This document shows positions 1-6,827 of a stretch of 7,766 bases of DNA, piece by piece (the stretch's first letter is position 1; the number at the start of each line of letters is the position of its first letter). This DNA comes from Streptococcus parasanguinis. GTDB taxonomy: Bacteria > Bacillota > Bacilli > Lactobacillales > Streptococcaceae. The stretch covers positions 1 to 7,766 of the forward strand of contig JAGZZN010000071.1 in NCBI GenBank assembly GCA_018377375.1. Reading direction: 5' to 3'. Made by a program: the position numbers and the translations under genes. The notes under the pieces were generated by a model that did no database searches, was not told the DNA's origin, and saw only the letters and a program-made list of their open reading frames with translations.

Positions 1-94
1 TACGCTGATTTCATCAGCTTTTACAGCCCTACTCAACTGTGCGGAGGTGGGACGACGAAATCGAATTCTAACGAATTACCGATTTCTGTCCCAC
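1..94 (-). repeat. Hairpin-rich intergenic repeat element (partial at window edge)
   Basis: This non-coding stretch just downstream of the YihY-family gene is built from inverted repeats. GTGGGAC at 47-53 pairs with GTCCCAC at 88-94. Inside it CGAAATCG at 56-63 faces CGATTTC at 80-86, and AATTC at 64-68 faces GAATT at 73-77, giving one long interrupted stem. A second perfect hairpin, GCTGAT-TTC-ATCAGC, occupies 4-18. The long stem has no T-run after it, so it is not a standard intrinsic terminator, although it may protect the 3' end of the transcript. From memory, elements beginning AGTGGGACAGAAATCG are repeated many times between genes in oral streptococci. That identity is not proven by this window. 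The element continues past the left edge. Confidence 0.65.
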
Positions 95-100
95 TCTCCC

Positions 101-1072
101 TTATTCCGTTTTTTCTTTTCTTATCAAGCGTAACCGTCGCTTTAATTTCTGTGAAACTTCTTTATGCCGAAAGTCCACTTCTTCTGATTTTAACTTAGAG
201 ACAATTTCTCCACTGCGCGTTTGGAACTTGGCTTCTCTAGCAAATTGGATACTGGCGTTTAAAATACAACCAATAATCATGATTTTTGCCACCAAGACGA
301 ACCAGAACATGATGACCGCTAGGACGACTGAACCGAAGAAACGAGCATCTAAGAAATGACTCACATAACGATCCACATATTTCCAAAAAATATTCAAGAT
401 CGCATACAGGACAGCAACAACGAAGGTCGCTCCTGGAAGAACATATCTAAATTTTGGAATTTTGACATTTGGAAGGGTGTAATAGAGCAAGACCAGACTG
501 ACAAAAAGCAAGAGATAGATGGTCGGCTCTGTCAAATTCAGTAAGCGCACATAAATCGTCCGATCAAATGAAAAGGTCCGATAGAGATAGCGAACGATCA
601 TTTTCCCAAACATGGAAAGAATGAGCGAAAGTCCAAACAAGCCCTGCAAGGCAAAACTAATCAGAAAGCTAAAGAGTCGTCCCCAGATAATGCCACGCTC
701 CTTTTCCACCCCATAACTCTTGTTATAGGCCCTTTGGAGGTAGGCAATGCTCTGAGAGAAGATCCACAAAGCTGAAACAATCGAAAAACTCAGTAATCCT
801 GTCGAGGGTTTGGTCAACACACTCGAAATCATCTGTGCCACTATTCGATATAAGGAGGCTGGCAAGACTTTTTGTAAGCTCAAAAGAATCTGAGTGGGAC
901 GAATATGAAAGTAAGGCAGAATATTGGCTGCAATCAGCATCAAAGGGAAAATGGAGATCAACAGATAATAGGCAACCGCAATGCTAGTGATATCAGACTC
1001 TGCACTCTGATAAAATCGCACGAAGCCCTTTATAAATGGCTGTTCCAGTACTTTTTGTAGGACCTTTTTCAT
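101..1072 (-). CDS. YihY/BrkB-family inner membrane protein
   Basis: A 323-residue integral membrane protein of the YihY/virulence factor BrkB family. The family has been compared with RNase BN by old misnaming, but it is a membrane protein of unresolved function, so no enzymatic role should be assigned. About six hydrophobic segments are visible, near residues 28-53, 92-112, 134-158, 183-200, 211-230 and 246-272. Family-like features are the N-terminal SIAVAYYLLISIFPLML helix, the central WIFSQSIAYLQRAYN stretch and LLYYTLPNVKIP before the fifth helix. The C-terminal tail (about 280-323) is strongly basic and probably cytoplasmic. The ATG at 1072 is well supported: GGAGG sits 6 nt upstream. 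The gene lies 83 bp after map and is probably the last gene of the murA-spxR-map run. The product family is confident; the function is unknown. Confidence 0.9.
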   Translation of the reverse strand: MKKVLQKVLEQPFIKGFVRFYQSAESDITSIAVAYYLLISIFPLMLIAANILPYFHIRPTQILLSLQKVLPASLYRIVAQMISSVLTKPSTGLLSFSIVSALWIFSQSIAYLQRAYNKSYGVEKERGIIWGRLFSFLISFALQGLFGLSLILSMFGKMIVRYLYRTFSFDRTIYVRLLNLTEPTIYLLLFVSLVLLYYTLPNVKIPKFRYVLPGATFVVAVLYAILNIFWKYVDRYVSHFLDARFFGSVVLAVIMFWFVLVAKIMIIGCILNASIQFAREAKFQTRSGEIVSKLKSEEVDFRHKEVSQKLKRRLRLIRKEKTE

Positions 1073-1155
1073 TCGTCACCTCCCCATTTTACTAAAAAAG
1101 AGCAAAGAGCGAAACCAGACACTTGCCTTCAGCTCCATTCTTTCCTCTCTATTTT

Positions 1156-2016
1156 TTAGTATGTTCCTTCTTCACCTTGACTAGTCAAGATCACTGGACC
1201 ATCTTTTGTAATCACAAATTGATGCTCGTATTGACAAGAAAGGCCACCGTCGAGTGTCTTATGGGCCCAACCAGTTTCCATATCTGTATCAATCTCCCAA
1301 GTACCGGTATTAATCATTGGCTCAATCGTCAAGACCATCCCTTCACGTAAGCGAAGACCGCGTCCAGCACGACCATAATGTGGGACCATTGGTTCTTCAT
1401 GCATGGTAGGGCCGACACCGTGTCCGACCAAATCACGCACCACGCCATAGCCTTTGCTTTCCGCATACTCTTGAATCGCTGCGCCAATATCTCCCAAGCG
1501 ATTACCTACGACCGCTTTCTCAATTCCCTTATAGAGACATTCTTTGGTCACGTCCATCAAATCTTTGACTTCTTGCGAAACATTTCCAACCGCATAAGCC
1601 CAGCAAGAGTCCGCCAAGCCACCACTATAAGACTCCGTGTATTTCTTCACTTGGGCTACATTATCAAAATCTAATTTCGATACATCCAAAACAGATTTAT
1701 CCAGTGGTTCTGACAAGACCATGTCTACCTTGAGGAGATCCCCATCTTTGAGAATGACATGACGTGGAAAAGCATGGGCTACTTCGTCATTCAAACCACA
1801 GCAAGTCGCATAAGGATAATCCATGAGACTGCCTTCTACACCGATCTGAAGCGGCAAGACATTGGCTTCTTTACAGCGACGACGGACATATTCTTCAACT
1901 TCCCATAGATCAAGCCCTGGCTTGATCAAGTCACGTAATCCAATATGGATGCTGGCAAGGAAATCTCCTGCACGATCCATGGCTTCAATTTCACGTTGTG
2001 ATTTTAATGTAATCAT
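1156..2016 (-). CDS. map: Type I methionine aminopeptidase
   Basis: Cytosolic metalloprotease that removes the initiator methionine from new proteins. At 286 residues it is longer than E. coli MAP (264). All expected residues are present: substrate-binding His81 in NDEVAHAFP, metal ligands Asp98 (KVDMV), Asp136 (GLADSCWAYAVG), His199 (GHGVGPTMHEEP), Glu232 (IEPM) and Glu264 (QYEHQ), plus His206. The spacing between the first two metal-binding aspartates is 38 residues, against 11 in E. coli. This matches the roughly 27-residue insert known from streptococcal MAP. The start ATG is preceded by GAGGAG, unusually close at 3 nt. The gene follows spxR by 20 bp and is probably translated from the same message. 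Identification is secure. Confidence 0.97.
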   Translation of the reverse strand: MITLKSQREIEAMDRAGDFLASIHIGLRDLIKPGLDLWEVEEYVRRRCKEANVLPLQIGVEGSLMDYPYATCCGLNDEVAHAFPRHVILKDGDLLKVDMVLSEPLDKSVLDVSKLDFDNVAQVKKYTESYSGGLADSCWAYAVGNVSQEVKDLMDVTKECLYKGIEKAVVGNRLGDIGAAIQEYAESKGYGVVRDLVGHGVGPTMHEEPMVPHYGRAGRGLRLREGMVLTIEPMINTGTWEIDTDMETGWAHKTLDGGLSCQYEHQFVITKDGPVILTSQGEEGTY

Positions 2017-2036
2017 TGTCTCCTCATTTCTTTTGT

Positions 2037-3314
2037 TTAATTAATCTTAATCGTAATGGTTGCTTTCGCGACTAGCTGCAGATCTAAATACAAGCTAAAA
2101 TCAACCAAGGCCGAACGTCTAGTTCGCCGAACAAGTTGGGGTTCAATGCGGATCACATCATCCACCTGCACAGCCTGTAAAAAATTGATGATCAACTGTT
2201 CGACAATCAAGCTACGCCCACTGTGTTGCATCATCTTGCGAACAACCTTCATCAGCACTTCGATCATGACCCCATTGGCCAAAACACCACTTTTCTCCAG
2301 CATACTTGGCTCCACTGTGAATTGGTAATGGTCGTTCTCTGTTTGAATCTTTTGACCAATTTGCTCACTAAAGGTTGGTAAGCTCGAAAACTGCACCTTG
2401 CTAATCCGATCCATGACATCCCGACGCGTAATAACACCCAGCAAGGTCTGGTTATTACGAACAACAGGAATCATTTCATAATCTTCAGCGATCATTCGTT
2501 GGCTAATCGTTGCAATGCTGGTGGACAAATTAGTGGTAAAAATGGACCGTGACATCACCTTATCAAGGGTCGTCTGAGGCGCCTTATCTCCAGCATCTCT
2601 CATGGTCACGACGCCCACTACCATCTGGTGCTGATTGACAACCGGAAAACGGCTAAAGCGATTCTTTCGAACTAAATCTAAATAATCCCGGACCGTATCC
2701 GTCTCAGAAAGATAGCCGTACTCATGGAAGGGCCGATAGACCTGTTCCACTGTCAAGATATCCGTCTTGATCTGCATGTTAGACAAAGCCTTATTGATCA
2801 TGGTCGCGACGGTATAGGTATCGTGTGAAGTTCGTATGACTGGAATTTGTACCTGATTGGCCAGATCAATCACATCCTCACTCACTTCAAAGCCACCTGT
2901 CACTAAGACCGCATTGTCATGCTTAAGAGCCAATCGTTGGATGCTAGTACGGTCACCCACGATCAAAAGCCCACCTTCAGACACATAGTCTAGGACGTGC
3001 TTTTCCGTCATGGCACCAATGTAAAATTTATTAAATTCTTTTTCGAGACCTTCCTCACCTGCTAATATTTCAGAGCCAGTGATTTCTAAAATTTCCCGAT
3101 AAGTCAAGTGCTCTAGTACAGCTTTTTTCGATTTGACACGGATGGTTCCGCTTCTAGGACGCGTTTCGACAATTCCTTGATTTTCAGCTTCTTTAATGGC
3201 ACGGTAAGCTGTCCCATCACTGACATTCAAAAAATTGGAAATACTGCGGACACTGACCCGTTTTCCAATCGGTAATTTTTCGAGATAGTCTAAAATCTCT
3301 TGGTGTTTACTCAT
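2037..3314 (-). CDS. spxR: CBS-HotDog domain transcription factor SpxR
   Basis: A 425-residue predicted cytosolic regulator with four modules: an N-terminal winged helix (about 5-60, with helix-turn-helix around SVRSISNFLNVSDGTAYRAI), a DRTGG-like domain (about 70-175), a CBS pair (about 195-243 and 251-302, each ending in a T-x-R-D-like motif, VTMRDAG and ITRRDVM), and a C-terminal HotDog/thioesterase-like fold (about 310-425). The architecture matches S. pneumoniae SpxR, reported to activate spxB (pyruvate oxidase, the main H2O2 source). CBS pairs usually bind adenine nucleotides or SAM, and HotDog domains bind acyl-CoA. The protein therefore probably senses metabolic state, but the ligand is inferred. 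The ATG at 3314 lies inside the end of the GNAT gene (8-bp overlap) with AGAGGGG 6 nt upstream, suggesting translational coupling. The symbol rests on architecture and remembered similarity. Confidence 0.88.
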   Translation of the reverse strand: MSKHQEILDYLEKLPIGKRVSVRSISNFLNVSDGTAYRAIKEAENQGIVETRPRSGTIRVKSKKAVLEHLTYREILEITGSEILAGEEGLEKEFNKFYIGAMTEKHVLDYVSEGGLLIVGDRTSIQRLALKHDNAVLVTGGFEVSEDVIDLANQVQIPVIRTSHDTYTVATMINKALSNMQIKTDILTVEQVYRPFHEYGYLSETDTVRDYLDLVRKNRFSRFPVVNQHQMVVGVVTMRDAGDKAPQTTLDKVMSRSIFTTNLSTSIATISQRMIAEDYEMIPVVRNNQTLLGVITRRDVMDRISKVQFSSLPTFSEQIGQKIQTENDHYQFTVEPSMLEKSGVLANGVMIEVLMKVVRKMMQHSGRSLIVEQLIINFLQAVQVDDVIRIEPQLVRRTRRSALVDFSLYLDLQLVAKATITIKIN

Positions 3315-3858
3315 AGAAGTCCCCTCTACCTAGGCGGAAATCATAATAATCGCGCATTTTACGCGTATAGCGGTCACTCCCTTTGAATTGACGAAAGAGA
3401 CGAAAACCAGCCTTTAAAGCGACCTTTTGACTCCCTGCATTTTCAACATGGGTGACAATCTTAAGCTCCTTCAGTTGAAATTTCTCAAATGATAGAGAGA
3501 CCAACTCTTTGACCGCTTCTGTCATCAGACCCTTTCCCCAAAAATCTTTGCGTAAAAAGTAGCCTAACTCAGCCTCTCCCTTAATCTCATCCAACTTTTC
3601 AAACTTGATGGAGCCAATCATCTGATTGGTTTCCTGATCACAGATCGCCCAAACCCCCAAAGGATTTTTCATGAAATAGTTGGCTAGTACATATTGAGTT
3701 TCAGAAAGATCGGCTTGTGCAGGAAAGATAAATTGTAGGTTATCAGGATTCGAAGCAATCTTATAAAAATCTTCCGCATCCTCAAAGAGAAAAGGTCGTA
3801 AATACAACCTTTGTGTTTCAATTAGTGAATAGGCAGCTAAGTGCGTCCAAATATTCAT
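3307..3858 (-). CDS. GNAT-family N-acetyltransferase (RimJ/RimL-like)
   Basis: Predicted acetyl-CoA-dependent N-acetyltransferase of the RimJ/RimL type; substrate unknown. Typical features are an N-terminal ETQRLYLRPFLFEDAEDFY segment, a central strand pair WAICDQETNQMIGSIKF, and the acetyl-CoA-binding motif A around ELGYFLRKDFWGKGLMTEAV with its R-K-x-x-x-G-K-G loop, then NAGSQKVALKAGFRL near the C-terminus. An ATG also exists at 3868-3870, adding four residues (MEFE). I prefer the ATG at 3856-3858 because GGAG lies 6 nt before it, whereas the upstream ATG has no clear ribosome binding site. This gives 183 residues. The stop codon overlaps the start of spxR by 8 bp. No terminator is visible between murA and this gene, so it is probably in the murA message. 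The acceptor cannot be deduced from the sequence. Confidence 0.9.
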   Translation of the reverse strand: MNIWTHLAAYSLIETQRLYLRPFLFEDAEDFYKIASNPDNLQFIFPAQADLSETQYVLANYFMKNPLGVWAICDQETNQMIGSIKFEKLDEIKGEAELGYFLRKDFWGKGLMTEAVKELVSLSFEKFQLKELKIVTHVENAGSQKVALKAGFRLFRQFKGSDRYTRKMRDYYDFRLGRGDFYE

Positions 3859-3864
3859 TTCAAA

Positions 3865-3868
3865 CTCC
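3865..3868 (-). promoter_or_regulatory. Ribosome binding site deciding the GNAT start
   Basis: GGAG on the minus strand, 6 nt before the ATG at 3856-3858, partly overlaps the upstream in-frame ATG at 3868-3870. It supports the shorter 183-residue form of the acetyltransferase. Confidence 0.6.
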
Positions 3869-3914
3869 ATTGTTCGTGTATCCAGCCGCCACTATCAGAT
3901 CCCTAGTTCTGTCA

Positions 3915-5174
3915 CTATTCCTCGACCAACTGGATGTCTGCTCCAAGTTGGGTCAATTTATGAATAATATCTGAATACCCGCGAAGGATGTATTCCACAT
4001 TTGTAATTTCTGTTGTTCCAGAAGCCATGAGACCGGCAATCACTAAAGCCGCACCAGCTCGAAGATCCGTCGCTTTCACACTGGATCCTGTCAGTTGATT
4101 TGGCCCTTCATAGATAATGTGGTCGTTCAAGGTCGAAATGGTGGCCCCCATTTTAGCCAATTCTGGCACATGGTTGACCCGTTTTTCATAAATCGTATCA
4201 ACAATTCGACCACGTCCTGCAGCCGTTAAGAGCAAAGGTGTGATCGGTTGTTGCAAATCAGTCGCAAAACCAGGATAAGGAGACGTTTTGATCTGGATGG
4301 CCTTCAAGCCCGTCTGCTTTTCTACAAAGATACTATCTTCAGAAATGGTCATGCGCACACCCATTTCCTCTAACTTTGCAATATAGCTCTCTAAATGCTC
4401 ATACAGGACATTATTGATCTGGATACCTTCTCCAATAGCAGCTGCAAGGGCAATATAGGTTCCAGCTTCGATGCGATCCGGAATTACTTGATGTCTCGTT
4501 CCATGCAAATGCGGAACACCATCAATGATAATAATATCTGTCCCTGCTCCACGAATATGAGCTCCCATGTTATTGAGCAAGGTCACCACATCGATAATTT
4601 CAGGTTCCCGCGCAGCATTTTCGATCACTGTCCGACCTTCAGCCTTGACTGCTGCTAAAATCGTATTGATCGTTGCACCGACACTAACAGTATCCATGTA
4701 GATGTTAGCTCCTTGAAGAGGCTTGCCATCAGTCGCAAGTTTCATACTAGAGCCATCCATGGTCATAGCGGCTCCCATCGCTTCAAAGGCCTTCAAATGC
4801 AAATCGATCGGACGTGGGCCAAGGTCACACCCACCAGGTAGTCCAACAGTTGCTTGACCATAACGCCCTAACAAACTGCCATAGAAATAATAGGAAGCTC
4901 GCAGACTGTTGATTTTTCCAAATGGCATGGGCATATTCTTCACCCCACGTGGATCAATGATCAAACTGTCTTCTTTGCGCTCGATCTTAGCCCCCATGAT
5001 GGTCATGATTTCAATCAGACTCGCCACGTCGGAGATATCCGGTACCCCATCAAGGGTCACGATATCATCCGCCAGAATGGTCGCCGGAATCAGGGCTACT
5101 ACACTATTTTTTGCACCACTAATGGTCACCTCTCCTTTTAGAGGGCGACCACCATTTATTACAATTTTTTTCAT
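3915..5174 (-). CDS. murA: UDP-N-acetylglucosamine 1-carboxyvinyltransferase
   Basis: Cytosolic enzyme of the first committed step of peptidoglycan synthesis: transfer of enolpyruvate from phosphoenolpyruvate to UDP-GlcNAc. The 419 residues are full length for an EPSP-synthase-like two-domain fold. Visible landmarks are Lys22 in SGAKNS, Arg92 in SLRASYYF, catalytic Cys116 in GLPGGCDLGPRPIDLH, Asp306 in FATDLQQP and Arg398 in ILRGYSD. The active-site position is Cys, not Asp, so the protein has the fosfomycin-sensitive form. Streptococci carry two paralogues. The 419-residue length and sequence recall the pneumococcal second paralogue (MurA2/MurZ), but I cannot settle which one this is without an alignment. 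It has its own promoter upstream. The conserved start M-K-K-I-V-I-N-G-G leaves no alternative start, yet no normal Shine-Dalgarno sequence precedes it. GNAT, spxR, map and the YihY gene follow. Confidence 0.96.
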   Translation of the reverse strand: MKKIVINGGRPLKGEVTISGAKNSVVALIPATILADDIVTLDGVPDISDVASLIEIMTIMGAKIERKEDSLIIDPRGVKNMPMPFGKINSLRASYYFYGSLLGRYGQATVGLPGGCDLGPRPIDLHLKAFEAMGAAMTMDGSSMKLATDGKPLQGANIYMDTVSVGATINTILAAVKAEGRTVIENAAREPEIIDVVTLLNNMGAHIRGAGTDIIIIDGVPHLHGTRHQVIPDRIEAGTYIALAAAIGEGIQINNVLYEHLESYIAKLEEMGVRMTISEDSIFVEKQTGLKAIQIKTSPYPGFATDLQQPITPLLLTAAGRGRIVDTIYEKRVNHVPELAKMGATISTLNDHIIYEGPNQLTGSSVKATDLRAGAALVIAGLMASGTTEITNVEYILRGYSDIIHKLTQLGADIQLVEE

Positions 5175-5197
5175 CTTAATAATTTATTAGCTCTTTC
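5175..5197 (-). promoter_or_regulatory. Atypical murA translation initiation region
   Basis: The 17 nt directly before the murA ATG are almost pure A/T and hold no Shine-Dalgarno-like purine run; the nearest, AAAGAG, lies about 18 nt upstream. Between them is a 13-bp palindrome, TAATAATTTATTA (plus strand 5177-5189). It could fold as a small TAAT/ATTA hairpin and bring AAAGAG nearer to the start codon. The sequence is directly visible; the folding and any regulatory meaning are inference. Confidence 0.4.
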
Positions 5198-5270
5198 AAG
5201 TCTTTTTTCCTTTTACTATCGTTTTTGGTAACGGAAATAAAAGGGACAACGTATTCAAAATACTGCATCT

Positions 5271-5299
5271 ATTATACCACAGATTGACCTATTTTTCCA
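5271..5299 (-). promoter_or_regulatory. murA promoter (extended -10)
   Basis: On the minus strand, a perfect TATAAT (5271-5276) carries a TG one base upstream (TGgTATAAT, extended -10). A 17-bp spacer separates it from TGGAAA (5294-5299), a 4/6 match to TTGACA. The expected start near 5264 gives a leader of about 90 nt. An inverted repeat, ACAGAT (5279-5284) and ATCTGT (5299-5304), brackets the spacer and touches the -35 box, so it could be an operator. A small GTATT-TTG-AATAC hairpin (5251-5263) sits at the expected 5' end of the transcript. Confidence 0.75.
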
Positions 5300-5317
5300 T
5301 CTGTAGGAATTTTCAAA

Positions 5318-5351
5318 ACGAAAAAAAGCTAGGATCAACTTGATCCTAACT
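5318..5351 (-). terminator. Intrinsic terminator of metK
   Basis: On the minus strand an 11-bp stem, AGTTAGGATCA with TGATCCTAGCT (one G-U pair) and a 3-nt loop, is followed directly by seven T residues (5321-5327). It begins 17 bp after the metK stop codon and separates metK from the murA transcription unit. Confidence 0.93.
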
Positions 5352-5367
5352 TTTCCATTTCAACTAA

Positions 5368-6558
5368 TTATTTTACAGCTTCTTTCAAGGCTTCTACCTT
5401 GTCCAAACATTCCCATGGAAGGTCAATATCTGTCCGTCCCATATGGCCATAAGCCGCTGTTTGACGATAGATTGGACGTTTCAAATCTAGCATTTGGATA
5501 ATCCCTGCAGGACGAAGATCAAAGAGCTCACGTGCTGCTTTTTCAAGCTTACTTTCAGCGACTGTTCCAGTACCGAAGGTATCAATACGAACAGAGACAG
5601 GTTGAGCAACCCCAATGGCATAAGCCAATTGCACTTCTGCTTTCTTAGCAAGACCTGCCGCTACGATGTTTTTGGCAATGTAGCGAGCTGCATAAGAAGC
5701 AGAACGGTCTACCTTAGTGGCATCTTTACCAGAGAAGGCACCACCACCGTGACGTGAATAACCACCATAAGTATCCACGATGATCTTACGACCTGTCAAA
5801 CCTGAGTCCCCTTGAGGTCCTCCGATAACGAAACGACCAGTTGGATTGATGAAGAATTTGGTTTCCTCATCTAGATAAGAAGCTGGAATCACTTCTTTGA
5901 TGACCTTGTTAATCACATCTTCGTGGATTTGTTCATTGCTGACATCTGGATCGTGTTGAGTTGAAATAACCACTGTATCCACGCGCACTGGGCGGTCGTT
6001 TTCATCGTACTCAACAGTAACTTGTGACTTGGCATCTGGACGAAGATAGCTGATTTCCCCAGACTTACGAAGCTCTGCCAAACGACGAACCAACTTGTGG
6101 CTGAGTGAAATTGGCAATGGCATGAGTTCTTCTGTTTCATCCACCGCAAAACCAAACATGAGACCTTGGTCTCCTGCTCCGATCAAATCAAGTGGATCTT
6201 GATCTGCATTTCCACGAACTTCCAAGGCTTCATTAACCCCTTGGGCAATATCAGGAGATTGTTCCACCAAAGATGGGTGTACTCCTACAGTCTCAGCAGA
6301 GAATCCATATTCCGTATTAGTATAACCAATCTCTGCAATGGTATCACGAACCACACGGTTAATATCCACATAAGCAGTCGTTGAAATCTCACCAAAGACA
6401 TGCACGGAACCAGTATAAACAGCTGTTTCGGCAGCTACGTGAGCTTCTGGATCTTGCTCTAAAATAGCATCTAAAATAGCATCTGAAATTTGGTCTGCAA
6501 TCTTATCTGGATGCCCCTCAGATACTGATTCAGACGTGAAAAGTTTACGTTCTGACAT
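5368..6558 (-). CDS. metK: S-adenosylmethionine synthetase
   Basis: Makes S-adenosylmethionine from methionine and ATP, releasing phosphate and pyrophosphate; a cytosolic enzyme, normally tetrameric. The 396 residues are full length. Signature elements are SEGHPDK at 13-19 (His16 catalytic, Asp18 Mg-binding), GAGDQGLMFG at 127-136, the INPTGRF segment at 237-243, and the P-loop-like GGGAFSGKD at 271-279. The ATG at 6558 is preceded by GGGGGG with 8 nt spacing, and this Shine-Dalgarno sequence is the 3' strand of an SMK-box riboswitch. The gene therefore appears to be feedback-controlled by its own product at translation initiation. It has its own promoter upstream and a strong terminator downstream, so it is probably monocistronic. 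Identification is secure. Confidence 0.98.
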   Translation of the reverse strand: MSERKLFTSESVSEGHPDKIADQISDAILDAILEQDPEAHVAAETAVYTGSVHVFGEISTTAYVDINRVVRDTIAEIGYTNTEYGFSAETVGVHPSLVEQSPDIAQGVNEALEVRGNADQDPLDLIGAGDQGLMFGFAVDETEELMPLPISLSHKLVRRLAELRKSGEISYLRPDAKSQVTVEYDENDRPVRVDTVVISTQHDPDVSNEQIHEDVINKVIKEVIPASYLDEETKFFINPTGRFVIGGPQGDSGLTGRKIIVDTYGGYSRHGGGAFSGKDATKVDRSASYAARYIAKNIVAAGLAKKAEVQLAYAIGVAQPVSVRIDTFGTGTVAESKLEKAARELFDLRPAGIIQMLDLKRPIYRQTAAYGHMGRTDIDLPWECLDKVEALKEAVK

Positions 6559-6564
6559 AAAAAT

Positions 6565-6637
6565 GTCCCCCCTTAAAAAATATTGTTATAGAGTTACAAA
6601 GTACTGATAGAAGATTTCTACCACCTTATCGGGACCA
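6565..6637 (-). promoter_or_regulatory. SMK-box (SAM-III) riboswitch controlling metK translation
   Basis: The minus-strand leader carries the SMK-box core in the right order: GGTCCCGATAAGGTGG, a small P3 hairpin TAGAA-ATC-TTCTA (6608-6620), CAGTACTTTGTAAC, then a linker and GGGGGGAC (6565-6572). GTCCC (6631-6635) can pair with GGGAC at the ribosome binding site (P1), and AAGGT can pair with ACTTT (P2). This matches, from memory, the E. faecalis metK SMK box, including the UCCCGA and CUUUGUAAC-like conserved segments. In the known mechanism SAM binding stabilises P1, hides the Shine-Dalgarno sequence and lowers MetK synthesis. Pairings were made by eye. Confidence 0.92.
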
Positions 6638-6648
6638 TATAACACTTC

Positions 6649-6677
6649 ATTATAACACATTACATATGATATGGAAA
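6649..6677 (-). promoter_or_regulatory. metK promoter (extended -10)
   Basis: On the minus strand, a consensus TATAAT (6649-6654) is preceded by TG in extended position (TGtTATAAT). A 17-bp spacer separates it from TTTCCA (6672-6677), a 4/6 match to TTGACA. The expected start near 6642 falls just before the SMK box, giving a leader of about 84 nt, as needed for the riboswitch to be transcribed whole. Confidence 0.85.
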
Positions 6678-6681
6678 ATGA

Positions 6682-6713
6682 TTTTTCAAAAAGCCCATTA
6701 AATCAGCTTTTTC
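6682..6713. terminator. AT-rich hairpin, possible bidirectional terminator
   Basis: AAAAAGC (6688-6694) and GCTTTTT (6706-6712) form a 7-bp stem with an 11-nt loop, so a run of five U's closes the stem when read on either strand. It lies about 10 bp upstream of the metK -35 box and could insulate metK from upstream transcription. The stem is mostly A-T and may be too weak to terminate efficiently. Confidence 0.4.
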
Positions 6714-6769
6714 GGTCTATGCAATACCCAGTTAAACTGACTTAAACAGTCCTCAAAGTTCCTAAAAAG

Positions 6770-6798
6770 TTCACAAAAAATACCCCGTAGGGTATCTA
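6770..6798 (+). promoter_or_regulatory. Possible plus-strand promoter with CsoR/CstR-like operator
   Basis: ATACCC-CGTA-GGGTAT (6780-6795) is a perfect 6+6 inverted repeat with a 4-bp centre. Read on the minus strand it is ATACCCTACGGGGTAT. As I recall, this closely resembles the B. subtilis CsoR operator and related persulfide-sensing CstR sites. It fills the spacer between TTCACA (6770-6775, 5/6 to TTGACA) and TATCTA (6793-6798, a poor -10) at 17 bp. No csoR, copper or sulfur gene is in view. An alternative reading is a minus-strand terminator, because the stem is followed by T's on that strand (A's at 6775-6780). Confidence 0.35.
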
Positions 6799-6827
6799 TC
6801 AATTGACGAGTTCAGCAGGCAAGATCT

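Noticed and set aside
1081..1150. Possible terminator between map and the YihY-family gene (minus strand)
   Set aside because: Only a 4-bp GAGC/GCTC stem plus a short interrupted extension precedes a T-rich stretch. It is too weak to call, and a TAAAAT -10-like box nearby lacks a usable -35 and abuts the ribosome binding site.
4395..5190. Plus-strand open frames opposite murA
   Set aside because: They are antisense shadows of a clearly conserved gene, with no ribosome binding sites or recognisable protein sequence.
6459..6482. Perfect 12-bp tandem repeat CTAAAATAGCAT x2 inside metK
   Set aside because: It encodes the duplicated D-A-I-L in ISDAILDAIL, and MetK proteins of distant bacteria have a similar D-A-V-L-D-A-I-L, so it reflects conserved protein sequence rather than a new repeat.
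6728..6752. CiaR-like direct repeat on the minus strand (TTTAAG-TCAG-TTTAAC)
   Set aside because: The CiaR box is TTTAAG-N5-TTTAAG. Here the spacing is 4 and the second half has a mismatch, and no good -10 follows.
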